Source: Pantoea latae
GTDB taxonomy: Bacteria; Pseudomonadota; Gammaproteobacteria; Enterobacterales; Enterobacteriaceae
Length of the DNA: 64,000 nt
NCBI RefSeq assembly: GCF_002077695.1
Contig: NZ_MWUE01000011.1
Coordinates: forward strand, 62,001-126,000
Direction of reading: 5' to 3'
Shown here in pieces: positions 27,380 through 36,443 of this stretch (the first letter of the stretch is position 1; the number at the start of each line of letters is the position of its first letter). Under the pieces are notes generated by a model, which was not told the origin of the DNA, made no database searches, and saw nothing but the letters and a program-made list of their open reading frames with translations. The translations under genes and the position numbers were made by a program.

Positions 27380-29355
27380 GGCTTGTCCTGTAGCTCAACG
27401 GTGCGCAGGAAGAAGTCCAGCGTGTTATCGATGGTGGTGTCCATCTCCACCGTCGGCGTCCACGCCAGCAGGCGACGCGCGTTTTTGATGGAAGGCTTAC
27501 GGTGCTCAACGTCCTGGTATCCTTTGCCGTAGTAGCTGCTGCTTTCCACCTCGCGGAAACCGGCGAAGGGCGGGAAGCGGTCGCGCAGCGGATGGCGCTC
27601 GAAGCTCGCCAGCAGACGTTCGGCCAGCTCTTTAATGCTCGCCTCGTTGTCCGGGTTGCCGATATTGACGATTTGCCCGTCGCAGTTGTTGTTTTTGTTC
27701 TCAATAATCCGGAACAGCGCCTCGATGCCGTCGCGAATATCGGTGAAGCAGCGTTTCTGCGCGCCGCCGTCGATTAGCTTGATGGGCGACCCTTCGACCA
27801 GGTTAAGGATCAGCTGCGTAATGGCGCGCGAGCTGCCGATGCGGGCGGCGTTGAGGTTGTCGAGGCGCGGCCCCATCCAGTTAAACGGCCGGAACAGGGT
27901 AAAGCGCAGCCCCTCTTTTTCGCCGTAGGCCCAGATGACGCGGTCCAGCAGCTGCTTCGACACCGAGTAGATCCAGCGCTGCTTGTTAATCGGGCCGACC
28001 ACCAGATTCGAGTGATCCTCATCGAAATGGGCGTCGGTGCACATGCCGTACACTTCCGAGGTCGACGGGAAAATAATGCGCTTTTTGTACTTCACGCAGT
28101 CGCGGATAATTTTCAGGTTCTCTTCGAAGTCGAGTTCGAACACGCGCAGCGGGTTACGGGTGTACTCGATGGGCGTGGCGATGGCCACCAGCGGCAGCAC
28201 CACGTCGCACTTCTTGATGTGATATTCGATCCACTCAGAGTGAATGCTGATATCCCCTTCGACAAAGTGAAAGCGCGGCTGCTCGAGGAAACGGCTGATG
28301 GCGTCAGAACCGATATCGAGTCCGTAAACGTCGAAGTTATCATCCTGCAGCAGGCGCTCGGTGAGATGGTTGCCGATAAAGCCGTTGACGCCGAGGATCA
28401 GCACGCGCGTGCGGCGTTTGACCGCGGCGACCGGCTGCGAATAGAGCAGCGCGCCCGGCACCATGCCAAGGCTCTGCGCCAGCTGGCTGCCGTTCATATA
28501 GACGCCGTTGTCGCTCTGGCCGGTGACCACCTCCAGCGCGCCTTCGCCGCAGGCGATGAGGAACGGCGCTACCGACAGCACGGTGCCGGGCTTCGCCTGC
28601 GGGGCATCGCTGTGCACGCGGCCTTTCCACACCACGAATTTCACCGTGCCGGCGAAGGCAAAGGCGCCAGGCCAGGGATCGGTGACGGCGCGCACCAGGT
28701 TGTTGATCGCCTGCGCCGGGCGCGTCCAGTCGATGCGACCATCCTCCGGCGTACGGCGGCCAACCTTCGTCGCCTCGGCCTCATTTTGCGGCGTGGCGGC
28801 GATTTCGCCGCGCTTGATCGCCGGCAGGGCGCTTTCCAGCAGCTGCGCGGCGCAGGCGACCAGCTTGCGGTGCAGCGTCAGCGCATTGTCCTGCTCATCA
28901 ATCGCCACGCGCTGCTGCGCCACGATGTCGCCGGCATCGGCACGTTTTACCATGCGGTGCAGCGTGACGCCGGTTTCGGTTTCGCCGTTAACCAGCACCC
29001 AGTTAAGCGGCGCGCGTCCGCGATATTTAGGCAGCAGGGAACCGTGCAGGTTAAAGGCGCCGATGCGCGCGCAGTCAAGAAGGGTGCTGCTGAGCAGCGC
29101 GCGGTAATAGAAGGAGAAGATAACATCAGGCTGCATCGCCCTGATGCGGTCGACCCACAGCGGGTGGCTGGCATCTTCCGGCGCGTACACCGGAATGCCG
29201 TGCTCCGCCGCGAGGCGTGCCACGGAGGGAAAAGCGTGGCTTTCCGGCGAGGTGTCAGCGTGGGTGAAAATTGCGCCAATCTCATAGCCGGCGTTCAACA
29301 GGGCGGTAATGCCCGCACAGCCCATTTCGGCGTAGGCGAAGACGATGGTTTTCAT
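27376..29355 (-). CDS. arnA: ArnA, bifunctional UDP-GlcA decarboxylase / UDP-L-Ara4N formyltransferase
   Basis: A 659-residue two-domain enzyme. The N-terminal formyltransferase (about 1-300) has the [16 protein letters not shown] motif with the catalytic His. The C-terminal decarboxylase (about 315-659) has the NAD-binding GVNGFIG loop and [10 protein letters not shown] with the catalytic Ser/Glu. It performs the first and third steps of Ara4N synthesis in the cytoplasm. It overlaps arnC (4 nt) and arnD (4 nt). No defect seen. Confidence 0.97.
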   Translation of the reverse strand: MKTIVFAYAEMGCAGITALLNAGYEIGAIFTHADTSPESHAFPSVARLAAEHGIPVYAPEDASHPLWVDRIRAMQPDVIFSFYYRALLSSTLLDCARIGAFNLHGSLLPKYRGRAPLNWVLVNGETETGVTLHRMVKRADAGDIVAQQRVAIDEQDNALTLHRKLVACAAQLLESALPAIKRGEIAATPQNEAEATKVGRRTPEDGRIDWTRPAQAINNLVRAVTDPWPGAFAFAGTVKFVVWKGRVHSDAPQAKPGTVLSVAPFLIACGEGALEVVTGQSDNGVYMNGSQLAQSLGMVPGALLYSQPVAAVKRRTRVLILGVNGFIGNHLTERLLQDDNFDVYGLDIGSDAISRFLEQPRFHFVEGDISIHSEWIEYHIKKCDVVLPLVAIATPIEYTRNPLRVFELDFEENLKIIRDCVKYKKRIIFPSTSEVYGMCTDAHFDEDHSNLVVGPINKQRWIYSVSKQLLDRVIWAYGEKEGLRFTLFRPFNWMGPRLDNLNAARIGSSRAITQLILNLVEGSPIKLIDGGAQKRCFTDIRDGIEALFRIIENKNNNCDGQIVNIGNPDNEASIKELAERLLASFERHPLRDRFPPFAGFREVESSSYYGKGYQDVEHRKPSIKNARRLLAWTPTVEMDTTIDNTLDFFLRTVELQDKP

Positions 29356-30338
29356 TGCTCAGTTTCCTGTACAGAAGAAGCATGCTGCTGCGGAGAGATA
29401 ACACGCTGGATGAAGTAACGCGGGCGAGCGCGGACATCGTTGTAGATACGGCCGATATACTCGCCAAGCAGGCCCATGCCGACGAACTGCGCGCCGACGA
29501 AAATAAACAGCACGGCAAACAGCATAAACACGCCGTCGCCGGCCCAGCTGGCGCCGAGGAACAGGCGCAGCACGATCAGCACCAGCGAGAAGGCGAAGCC
29601 GGCCAGCGCGATCAGGCTGCCGACGATGCTGAGCAGGCGCAGCGGCGTGGTGGTGAGGCAGGTCACCAGGTCGTACATCAGGTTAATCAGCTTCATAAAG
29701 CTGTATTTTGAGTCGCCAAATTCGCGCTCGGCGTGGGTGACCGGCAGCTCAATGGTGCGGCGCGCGAAGGTGTTGGCGAGGATCGGAATAAAGGTACTGC
29801 GCTCGTGGCAGTTGAGCATCGCCTCGACGATATGGCGGCGATAGGCGCGCAGCATACAGCCGTAATCGCCCATCGCCTTGCCGGTGACGCGCTGGATCAA
29901 ATGGTTGATGGCGCGCGAGGCGCGGCGGCGAAACCAGCTGTCCTGGCGATTTTGCCGCACGGTGCCGACCACGTCATAGCCCTGCTGCGCCGCCTGCACC
30001 AGACGCGGGATCTCTTCCGGCGGGTTTTGCAGGTCCGCATCCAGCGTAATGGTCAAATCACCGGAGACATGGCTAAAGCCCGCCATAATCGCCGAGTGCT
30101 GGCCGTAGTTGCGGTTCAGCAGCACCCCGACCACATGGCTGCCGGGCAGCGCGGCGGCGTCGGCGATCAGCTCAGCGGATCGATCGGCGCTGCCGTCATC
30201 CACCAGCAGGATCTCATACTCCAGCCCGAGGCCGCTGCAGGCGCTCTCGGTACGGCGCATCAGCTCGGGCAGGCTCTCTTCTTCATTAAAGACCGGGATC
30301 ACCACGGAGACTTTACGAATCGGTTGTTCTGGCTGCAT
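29352..30338 (-). CDS. arnC: ArnC, undecaprenyl-phosphate Ara4FN transferase
   Basis: A 328-residue GT2 glycosyltransferase with two C-terminal TM helices. It moves Ara4FN from UDP to undecaprenyl phosphate at the inner face of the membrane. Motifs are [24 protein letters not shown], and [10 protein letters not shown], with [15 protein letters not shown] sequence after it. The start at 30338 (MQPEQPIRK) gives the family length and lies one base past the arnB stop. A longer frame upstream overlaps arnB and is not conserved. Confidence 0.95.
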   Translation of the reverse strand: MQPEQPIRKVSVVIPVFNEEESLPELMRRTESACSGLGLEYEILLVDDGSADRSAELIADAAALPGSHVVGVLLNRNYGQHSAIMAGFSHVSGDLTITLDADLQNPPEEIPRLVQAAQQGYDVVGTVRQNRQDSWFRRRASRAINHLIQRVTGKAMGDYGCMLRAYRRHIVEAMLNCHERSTFIPILANTFARRTIELPVTHAEREFGDSKYSFMKLINLMYDLVTCLTTTPLRLLSIVGSLIALAGFAFSLVLIVLRLFLGASWAGDGVFMLFAVLFIFVGAQFVGMGLLGEYIGRIYNDVRARPRYFIQRVISPQQHASSVQETEQ

Positions 30339-30339
30339 C

Positions 30340-31476
30340 TCAGACCCCCGCGATCTGACGTAACGCGCCGATTGCGCGCTCGACATCCTCATCGCGCATA
30401 TCCGGGAACAGCGGCAGCGAGCAGATGCGCTCGCTGTTCCATTCGGTGTTGGGCAGAGAGAGATGCGGATAGCGTTCACGGTAATATTTGTGGGTGTGGG
30501 CGGCGCGGAAGTGCAGGCCGGTGCCGATGTCCACCGCTTTAAGCGCCTCCATCAGCGCATCGCGGCTGATGCCGCAGGTTGCCTCGTCGACGCGAATGAT
30601 AAACAGATGCCAGGCGTGCTGATGCGGCCAGTCAGGCGGCGCCAGCGGCAGAAAGGGGGTGTCGGCCAATGCGTGCAGGTAGCGCTGGGCGATGGCGGCG
30701 CGGCGCGCGTTAAAGTCCGCCAGCCTGTTAAGCTGCACCAGCGCGATGGCGGCGCTAATATCGGGCAGGTTGTATTTGAAGCCCGGCATGATCACTTCCG
30801 CCTGCGGCTTGCGCCCATGGGTATGACGATCGTAGGCATCGACGCCGAGTCCGTGAAACTTTAGGCTGCGCATGCGATCCGCCAGCCTCGCATCGTCGGT
30901 GACGATCAGGCCGCCTTCGGCGCAGGTCATATTTTTGATGGCGTGAAAAGAGAAGATCGCGGTGCCGGCGTCGCCGATATGTCTCTCCTTGTAGTAACAG
31001 CCGGCGGCGTGCGCGGCGTCTTCGATGACCGGGATGGCGTGGCGCTGTCCAACGGCGCGGATGGCGTCGATATCAGCAGGCGCGCCGGCATAGTGGACGG
31101 GAATGATGGCGCGAGTGCGCGGTGTGATCGCCGCTTCCACCTGTTGCGCCGTCACCATCAGCGTGTCGCGATCGATATCCACCATCACCGGCGTCGCGCC
31201 CAGCAGGGTAATGATATTCAGGGTCGACACCCAGGTCAGCGACGGGGTGATCACCTCATCGCCCGGCTGAATATCGAGCGCCAGCAGCGTGACGTGCATG
31301 CCTGCGGTAGCCGAGCTGACCGCAATGGCGTGCTGATTGCCGGTCAGCTGGCAGAAAGCCTGCTCAAGCGCCGCATTCTGCGGGCCGGTGGTGATCCAGC
31401 CTGAGGCGAATACCGCCTGAACCGCCGCCAGTTCGTCCTGACCGAGCGAAGGACGTGAAAAAGAGAGAAATGACAT
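30340..31476 (-). CDS. arnB: ArnB, UDP-4-amino-4-deoxy-L-arabinose aminotransferase
   Basis: A 378-residue PLP-dependent DegT/DnrJ/EryC1 aminotransferase. It uses glutamate to aminate UDP-Ara4O in the second step of Ara4N synthesis. [14 protein letters not shown] holds the PLP Lys, and [12 protein letters not shown] and [11 protein letters not shown] are family blocks. It is the first gene of arnBCADTEF, 190 nt downstream of a PmrA box. ugd and pmrAB are not in the window, so UDP-GlcA supply and regulator lie elsewhere. Confidence 0.96.
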   Translation of the reverse strand: MSFLSFSRPSLGQDELAAVQAVFASGWITTGPQNAALEQAFCQLTGNQHAIAVSSATAGMHVTLLALDIQPGDEVITPSLTWVSTLNIITLLGATPVMVDIDRDTLMVTAQQVEAAITPRTRAIIPVHYAGAPADIDAIRAVGQRHAIPVIEDAAHAAGCYYKERHIGDAGTAIFSFHAIKNMTCAEGGLIVTDDARLADRMRSLKFHGLGVDAYDRHTHGRKPQAEVIMPGFKYNLPDISAAIALVQLNRLADFNARRAAIAQRYLHALADTPFLPLAPPDWPHQHAWHLFIIRVDEATCGISRDALMEALKAVDIGTGLHFRAAHTHKYYRERYPHLSLPNTEWNSERICSLPLFPDMRDEDVERAIGALRQIAGV

Positions 31477-31665
31477 TGTTAATTTCCATCCAACTGATTG
31501 AGCAAAATAAAATTATCAGGCGCGATAATTTCGTTTTATATCCCAGCAAAAAATGGCAATAATAAAATTTATTTTCTTTTTGTTGATGTAGCGTTTACTT
31601 TTTACTTTTTCACGTTGCGACAGGCGGTTAGTAGAGTGAGTAATAAAAAACAATAGTCGCCAAAC

Positions 31666-31682
31666 CTTAAGGAACCCTTAAA
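31666..31682 (-). promoter_or_regulatory. PmrA box upstream of arnB
   Basis: On the arnB-sense strand TTTAAG-GGTTC-CTTAAG fits the PmrA consensus YTTAAK-N5-YTTAAK exactly. It lies about 190 nt before the arnB ATG with a TATTGT-like -10 about 10 nt downstream. This predicts PmrAB (low Mg via PhoPQ, Fe3+, acid) control of the arn operon. Confidence 0.75.
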
Positions 31683-32172
31683 ACCTAAAATAACCTCATT
31701 CAGGGTGACAGCGCGACGTGTTACGCCCTGAGCAGGTTGTGTAAATTAATAAAACCTTAATAAATAATTCCAGGTTTTAAAATAATCACGATCTTTTCTG
31801 AAAGGGTTTATTAATATTTCCTGCATCAACATGATGAGTGACGGGAGCAAAGAGGCGCTGGCGTTGGCAGTGAGAACGGGCAGGTTAAAAACAGCTTATC
31901 TGCGACGGCAGCGCGTTTTTCCTGTTAAGACAGGCGCAAAACTATTTATTTTCATCTTAAGGTTAAATTAATGCAGACGACTAAAGGAAGGACATAGCGC
32001 ATATTCTCTGCTGGCTGTTTTTTTATCTCGTGCTAACGGCCAAAAGCAGGGAGTAATCTTGCGTAATGTTGACAGGCTGTGCCTTTCTCAGCGATAGGTT
32101 TTTCTGATGTATCAATTTATGTCAGGGTGTTGAATATTGTATATCAAATGCAACTTATTAATGTTTAACGCC
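31683..32172. other. AT-rich spacer with second PmrA-like box
   Basis: A 490-nt region without a supported gene. It contains CTTAAG-GTTAA-ATTAAT (31956-31972, plus strand), five of six bases of the second PmrA half-site, pointing toward the small CxxC protein gene. A 45-codon frame from 31830 has no ribosome site and is not called. Confidence 0.4.
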
Positions 32173-32388
32173 ATGAGCAGCTTTTATTACCTGTCGCTTG
32201 AATGCGATCCCTCTGGATGCTTTGTACTGCATAGCAAATCCTGTCGTCATTTGCCTGACATTACCCTGCGGATCTTTATCGGCACGTTTTATCATCCCAG
32301 AGATGCGCTGCTAAATGCGAAATACCGCAAAGTGAACTCCCGACCTTGCCTATGGTGTCTGGGAGAGGTAATGAAAGCCACGCCATAA
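32173..32388 (+). CDS. Small Cys/His protein, possible zinc-binding
   Basis: A 71-residue protein with spaced ligands: LHSKSCRHL in the middle and RPCLWCL near the C-terminus, giving a C-H...C-x2-C set like a small zinc knuckle. I do not recognise the family with certainty. The start MSSFYYL is preferred; an ATG 4 codons upstream is possible and neither has a strong ribosome site. It is AT-richer than its neighbours and lies between arnB (divergent) and the MFS gene, with a PmrA-like box about 200 nt upstream. Confidence 0.55.
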   Translation: MSSFYYLSLECDPSGCFVLHSKSCRHLPDITLRIFIGTFYHPRDALLNAKYRKVNSRPCLWCLGEVMKATP

Positions 32389-32493
32389 GCGCGTCAGTTT
32401 TTTCATTGCGCTGGCCTGGAAAAAATACGCCTTTTATTAACCTGTAACCAAATATGTTGTTTAATGCGTCTTTCGTCAGGCTAAGGAACAGTG

Positions 32494-33678
32494 ATGTTTG
32501 CTCGCTTTACCACACTCAGACGCATACCCGGTGGCGTATGGATTATCGGCTTCGTCAGTCTGCTAATGGATGTGTCATCAGAGATGATACACAGCCTGCT
32601 TCCTCTGTTTATGGCTACCGCGCTCGGCACGCCGGTGGTGATAATTGGCCTGATTGAGGGCATCGCCGAGGCCACCGCGCTCTGCATTAAGATCTTTTCC
32701 GGCGTCATCAGCGACGCTATCGGCAAACGCAAAGGGCTGGCGGTGGTGGGCTATGGGCTTGGCGCGCTCAGTAAACCGCTTTTTGCACTGGCATTGACCG
32801 CCGGTATGATCTTCGGCGCCCGCATGATCGATCGGGTAGGAAAGGGGATCCGCGGCGCACCGCGCGATGCGCTGGTCGCCGACGTCACGCCGCCGGAAAT
32901 CCGCGGCGCCGCCTATGGCCTGCGTCAGGCGCTTGATACCACCGGCGCTTTCCTGGGCCCGCTGCTCGCCGTTGGGCTGATGCTGCTGTGGGACAACGAT
33001 TTTCGCGCCGTATACTGGGTCGCGGTGATCCCTGCCTTTCTGGCCGTTGGCCTGCTGATGGTCGGGTTGAAAGAGCCGCGCGCGCCGGTTACCGCGCCGC
33101 GCACCAGCCCGATTAAAAAAGAGAATCTGCAACGGCTTGGCGCGGCGTGCTGGTGGGTAATTGGCCTCGGTGGCGTTTTCACCCTGGCCCGCTTCAGCGA
33201 GGCGTTCCTTGTGCTGCGCGCCCAGGAGGTCGGCCTGCCGCTTGCGCTTATTCCGCTGGTGATGGTCGCCATGAACCTGGTCTACTCGTTAACCGCTTAT
33301 CCCTTCGGACGCTGGTCAGACAGCGTTAGCCATCGTCGGCTGCTGCAGGCGGGCCTTGGCGTGCTGATTGCCGCTGACGTGGTGCTGGCGCTCAGTCAGA
33401 GCTGGGCTGGCATCATTGCCGGCGTCGCGCTGTGGGGCGTCCATATGGGCATGACGCAGGGGCTGCTCAATGCCATGATCGCCCGCACGGCGCCGGCTGA
33501 CCTGCGAGGAACGGCGTTCGGCTTTTTCAGTCTGCTGAGCGGCGTGGGGCTACTGCTGGCCAGCGCTGGCGCGGGTCTGCTCTGGGAGCTGTGGGGCTCT
33601 GCATCCACCTTTTTTGCCGGCGCGGTTATCTGCCTCTTTACCCTGGTTTTAACCCGCTTCGCTCCTGAGCGGGCGTAA
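32494..33678 (+). CDS. MFS transporter
   Basis: A 394-residue major facilitator superfamily permease with about 12 TM helices. The N-terminal motif VSLLMDVSSEMIHSLLPLF and the loop 2-3 motif GVISDAIGKRKG (MFS motif A) are clear, with RMIDRVGKGIRGAPRDALVA after it. The ATG at 32494 has AAGGAA 7 nt upstream. The GTG one codon earlier is less likely. It is convergent with norR, stops 10 nt apart. Substrate not deducible. Confidence 0.85.
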   Translation: MFARFTTLRRIPGGVWIIGFVSLLMDVSSEMIHSLLPLFMATALGTPVVIIGLIEGIAEATALCIKIFSGVISDAIGKRKGLAVVGYGLGALSKPLFALALTAGMIFGARMIDRVGKGIRGAPRDALVADVTPPEIRGAAYGLRQALDTTGAFLGPLLAVGLMLLWDNDFRAVYWVAVIPAFLAVGLLMVGLKEPRAPVTAPRTSPIKKENLQRLGAACWWVIGLGGVFTLARFSEAFLVLRAQEVGLPLALIPLVMVAMNLVYSLTAYPFGRWSDSVSHRRLLQAGLGVLIAADVVLALSQSWAGIIAGVALWGVHMGMTQGLLNAMIARTAPADLRGTAFGFFSLLSGVGLLLASAGAGLLWELWGSASTFFAGAVICLFTLVLTRFAPERA

Positions 33679-33688
33679 GGGATCGGGA

Positions 33689-35215
33689 TTATTTCAAACC
33701 GAGCTTGCGCGCCAGGCGGTGCAGGTTGCCGGGATCAACCTCGAGGCGACGCGCCGTTTCCGCCCAGACCTTGCCGCTGGTTTGATAAACCTGCTGGATA
33801 TAGTCGCGCTGAAACTGGCGCGTCGCCTCGTGCAGGCTTCTCTCCGGCAACTCGCTGGCCGTAAAGGTTGCTGGCGCGGTCGGCACCACCAGCCTGCCGC
33901 CGTCGAGGCTGAAGTGCTGCGGCAGCAAAACCACGTCCCGGCTGCGACTCTCCGCCTGCGCCATCAGGGTGGCGCGATAGATTGCATGCTCCAGCTCGCG
34001 CACGTTGCCTGGCCAGCTGGCGGTGGTGAGCTGCGCACCGGCCGCCGGGCTGAGCGCCACGCTCTGCAGGCCGAACTTGCTGCGACATTTTTCACAAAAG
34101 AAACCGGCAAGCAGCACGATATCCTCGCCGCGCTCGCGCAGCGGCGGCACAAACAGCGGGAAAACGCTGAGCCGATGATAGAGATCCGCCCTGAATTTCC
34201 CTTCGGTAACCGCCCGGCGGATATCCAGATTGGTGGCGGCAATGATGCGCACGTCGACGGTCAGCGCCCGATCTTCACCGACGCGCTGTAGATCGCCATA
34301 CTGCAGCACCCGCAGCAGTTTCGCCTGCAGAGAGAGCGGCAGTTCGCCGATCTCATCCAGAAACAGCGTGCCCTTATCCGCCAGCTCGAATTTGCCCTTG
34401 CGGTCATGGATCGCGCCGGTAAAGGCGCCTTTCACGTGGCCAAACAGCTCGCTTTCGGCCACCGTCTCCGGCAGCGCCGCGCAGTTAAGGTAGATCAGCG
34501 GCATGGCGGCGCGCGTCGACTGCCGGTGCAGCGCCTGGGCGATCAGCTCTTTGCCGGTGCCCGTTTCGCCGAGGATCAGCACGCTTAAATCGGACGGGGC
34601 AATGACGCCGATCTCTTTCTTCAGATGGCGTATCGGCACCGACTCGCCGATGATCTCCGCCTCTTCATTATCCTCAGGCCGGTGCGGCGGCGGCACGAAG
34701 GAAGAGGCGGGCTCTTCAAGCCGATCCAGCAGCAGCGCGTTGCTCAGCGCACCGCCCGTCAGGCTGGCCAGGATGCGCAGCTCTTCATCGCTGTAGGGGT
34801 CAAACTGCGCGGCGTTCATGCCGTCGAGCGTCAGCGCGCCGATCAGCGACTGGCCGGAAAACAGCGGCATTCCCACGCAGGCGTGAACGTGCAGCTCCTG
34901 CTGGTCGGGGATCAGTCCGTCATAGGGGTCGGGCAGGTCGCTGTCGGCGGGAAAGCGCACCACGTCACCGGCGCGCGCAATCGCTTCAAGGCGCGGATGC
35001 GCCTCCAGGCTGAAGCGGCGTCCCATCACGTCGGGCGCCAGCCCGGCGGTGGCGAGCGGGCGAAACTGCCTGTTTTCATACCTCAGCAGCGCGGTGGCGT
35101 CGCAGCGCAGCGCGTGGTGAATGGAGTTGATAAGGCGGGTAAAACGATCCCGATTCTGCAGGCCGTTTTGGATCTCCACCGCCAGCGCGGCAAGGGATTG
35201 CACAGAGAGCGTCAT
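33689..35215 (-). CDS. norR: NorR, nitric-oxide-responsive sigma-54 activator
   Basis: A 508-residue enhancer-binding protein: GAF domain (about 1-170), AAA+ domain with Walker [15 protein letters not shown] and LFLDEIGEL, then a Fis-type HTH ([15 protein letters not shown]). In the GAF domain the non-haem iron ligands of E. coli NorR appear conserved ([20 protein letters not shown]). When NO binds the iron, inhibition of the ATPase is released and norVW is transcribed. The start MTLSVQ (35215) matches the E. coli N-terminus. In E. coli norV is directly divergent. Here a three-gene operon lies between, with its own NorR-type promoter. Confidence 0.95.
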   Translation of the reverse strand: MTLSVQSLAALAVEIQNGLQNRDRFTRLINSIHHALRCDATALLRYENRQFRPLATAGLAPDVMGRRFSLEAHPRLEAIARAGDVVRFPADSDLPDPYDGLIPDQQELHVHACVGMPLFSGQSLIGALTLDGMNAAQFDPYSDEELRILASLTGGALSNALLLDRLEEPASSFVPPPHRPEDNEEAEIIGESVPIRHLKKEIGVIAPSDLSVLILGETGTGKELIAQALHRQSTRAAMPLIYLNCAALPETVAESELFGHVKGAFTGAIHDRKGKFELADKGTLFLDEIGELPLSLQAKLLRVLQYGDLQRVGEDRALTVDVRIIAATNLDIRRAVTEGKFRADLYHRLSVFPLFVPPLRERGEDIVLLAGFFCEKCRSKFGLQSVALSPAAGAQLTTASWPGNVRELEHAIYRATLMAQAESRSRDVVLLPQHFSLDGGRLVVPTAPATFTASELPERSLHEATRQFQRDYIQQVYQTSGKVWAETARRLEVDPGNLHRLARKLGLK

Positions 35216-35218
35216 GGT

Positions 35219-35271
35219 GTCATTTCCACACGAGGGGTAAAAATCACAATGCAACAGCGTGTCATATAAAC
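35219..35271 (+). promoter_or_regulatory. Three NorR enhancer sites upstream of the three-gene operon
   Basis: Three GT-N7-AC sites: GTCATTTCCAC (35219-35229), GTAAAAATCAC (35237-35247) and GTCATATAAAC (35261-35271). Start-to-start spacing is 18 and 24 bp, close to the 19 and 25 bp of the norV set. The third site starts 54 bp before the sigma-54 GG. The middle one is the weakest match to the TGTCA-type core. Confidence 0.7.
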
Positions 35272-35313
35272 ACTGAACCCGCCGGGATTCAAACAAATCA
35301 GGCACATCCTTTC

Positions 35314-35330
35314 TGGCACGCATTATGCTC
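35314..35330 (+). promoter_or_regulatory. Sigma-54 promoter of the three-gene operon
   Basis: TGGCACGCATTATGCT has GG (35315-35316) and GC (35327-35328) exactly 10 bp apart, the sigma-54 -24/-12 pattern, 40 nt before the first ATG. Confidence 0.8.
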
Positions 35331-35369
35331 ATTATTAAAGAGACATCTTAGCCTTGTAAGGGGATCACC

Positions 35370-35630
35370 ATGTCAGAGCTGTTGAAAGAGAAGACGTTAA
35401 GCGACCGCGACATTGCAACGGCGGCAAAGGCGCTGCGCTGGGCCGCGTTTGGCGGCACGCGTCGCGGCATTGGGTTTAGCGGCAAGCAGACCGCGCCCGA
35501 TCGCCTGCGTTTTGAAACCGACTACGAAGGCCGCAAAGCCTGGGTCGATCTCGATATTCCCTGTACTCCGGTCTCGCTGATGCTGGCCGGCGCGCTGCTG
35601 TTACAGCAGCTCAATACCTATCTCGGGTGA
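35370..35630 (+). CDS. Unrecognised small protein, first gene of NorR-type operon
   Basis: An 86-residue protein that I cannot place in a family. The N-terminal third is helical and basic (SDRDIATAAKALRWAAFGGTRR), followed by a Gly-rich turn, a polar strand-like part (RFETDYEGRKAWVDLDIP), and a hydrophobic C-terminal helix (SLMLAGALLLQQL) too short to be a confident TM. It has a strong GGGGATCACC ribosome site and sits 40 nt after a sigma-54 promoter. The next gene follows after 4 nt. Context implies a role in the nitric-oxide response. Confidence 0.8.
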   Translation: MSELLKEKTLSDRDIATAAKALRWAAFGGTRRGIGFSGKQTAPDRLRFETDYEGRKAWVDLDIPCTPVSLMLAGALLLQQLNTYLG

Positions 35631-35634
35631 TGCT

Positions 35635-35868
35635 ATGGCGCATATTGATGACGTTATCGAGGCGGTAGACAAGGCGATCGAACGCAACGTTATCCGCGAT
35701 ATGAATATCCTGCTTTGCCAGCTCAGCGAGGATGAGGCGCTGTCGCGCGAGGCGCGCTACCAGCAGCAGCAGCGCCTGCGCGTGGCGGTGTTTCGCCACA
35801 GCACGGAGAAAGCTGAACTGGCCGAGCAGCGCCGCCAGTGGCTGACGCAGGGCGGCATCATCGTTTAA
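35635..35868 (+). CDS. Unrecognised small helical protein, second gene of NorR-type operon
   Basis: A 77-residue, probably all-helical, highly charged protein (SEDEALSREARYQQQQRLRVAVF), ending GGIIV. One Cys (ILLCQL). No family recognised. It starts 4 nt after the first gene's stop and ends 13 nt before the DUF1971 gene, so it is certainly in the same operon. Role inferred from the NorR-type promoter only. Confidence 0.78.
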   Translation: MAHIDDVIEAVDKAIERNVIRDMNILLCQLSEDEALSREARYQQQQRLRVAVFRHSTEKAELAEQRRQWLTQGGIIV

Positions 35869-35881
35869 CCGGAGGTTTATC

Positions 35882-36241
35882 ATGGCTCATACTATTCCTG
35901 CCCATTTCGTTCACACCCGTTCTACGCCGTTCTGGGATCGCAACAGCGTGCCCAGGGCGCTGCTGACCCACCACAATACCAAAAAGGGCGTGTTTGGCCG
36001 GCTATGCGTGATGCGCGGCGCCGTAAAATATTATGGCTTTGCCGCCGAACACGAGAGGTCACCTGAGAGGGAAATCGTCATCAACGCGGGTCAGTTCGGC
36101 ATTAGTCCGCCCCAGTACTGGCACCATATCGAACTGCTGACCCCTGACACCTGCTTCAACATCGACTTTTTTGCCGATCCCGGCGCGCAGCTTGAGGGGC
36201 AAGGGATCGGCCAGGTGGTGCATCTGCAGCCGGCCCGCTAG
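35882..36241 (+). CDS. YeaR-like DUF1971 protein
   Basis: A 119-residue cupin-like protein with the DUF1971 pattern: RSTPFWDRNSVPRALLTHH, TKKGVFGRLCVMRGAVKYYG, GQFGISPPQYWHHIE and CFNIDFFADP. The same fold is found in E. coli YeaR, which is induced by nitrate and nitric oxide (NarL, NsrR), and at the C-terminus of some TehB proteins. A GGAGG site precedes the ATG. It is the last gene before a terminator. Its link to NO in E. coli by a different regulator makes NorR control here plausible. Biochemical role unknown. Confidence 0.85.
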   Translation: MAHTIPAHFVHTRSTPFWDRNSVPRALLTHHNTKKGVFGRLCVMRGAVKYYGFAAEHERSPEREIVINAGQFGISPPQYWHHIELLTPDTCFNIDFFADPGAQLEGQGIGQVVHLQPAR

Positions 36242-36255
36242 CCGCTTCTCCTTTC

Positions 36256-36279
36256 AACCCGCCTCGGCGGGTTTTTTAT
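36256..36279 (+). terminator. Terminator between the three-gene operon and norV
   Basis: AACCCGCC/GGCGGGTT hairpin (36256-36273) followed by TTTTATT, 15 nt past the DUF1971 stop. It separates the two NorR-type transcription units. Confidence 0.85.
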
Positions 36280-36292
36280 TGCCTGCTTTATT

Positions 36293-36347
36293 GTCTTAAA
36301 AACAATAAATTGTCGCTTTGACCTTTTCTCTTCAATGTCATTATGAC
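36293..36347 (+). promoter_or_regulatory. Three NorR enhancer sites upstream of norV
   Basis: GTCTTAAAAAC (36293-36303), GTCGCTTTGAC (36312-36322) and GTCATTATGAC (36337-36347) all fit GT-N7-AC, and the last two are good TGTCA-type inverted repeats. Three such sites are also the arrangement known upstream of E. coli norV. Confidence 0.85.
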
Positions 36348-36388
36348 TTTATAAAAATAAATCCATTGCTTTTCAGTAAGTTAATAAC

Positions 36389-36404
36389 TGGCACGGCAGC
36401 TGCA
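36389..36404 (+). promoter_or_regulatory. Sigma-54 promoter of norVW
   Basis: TGGCACGGCAGCTGCA has GG (36390-36391) and GC (36402-36403) 10 bp apart. It starts 53 bp after the third NorR site and 40 nt before the norV ATG. Confidence 0.88.
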
Positions 36405-36443
36405 TTAGCAAAGCAACAAATCACACCGGCTACGAGGCAGCTA

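Noticed and set aside
28012..29418. 468-codon plus-strand frame opposite arnA
   Set aside because: Arg/His-rich antisense shadow of arnA.
31830..31970. 45-codon plus-strand frame upstream of the CxxC protein
   Set aside because: No ribosome site and no recognisable composition. Could not be supported.
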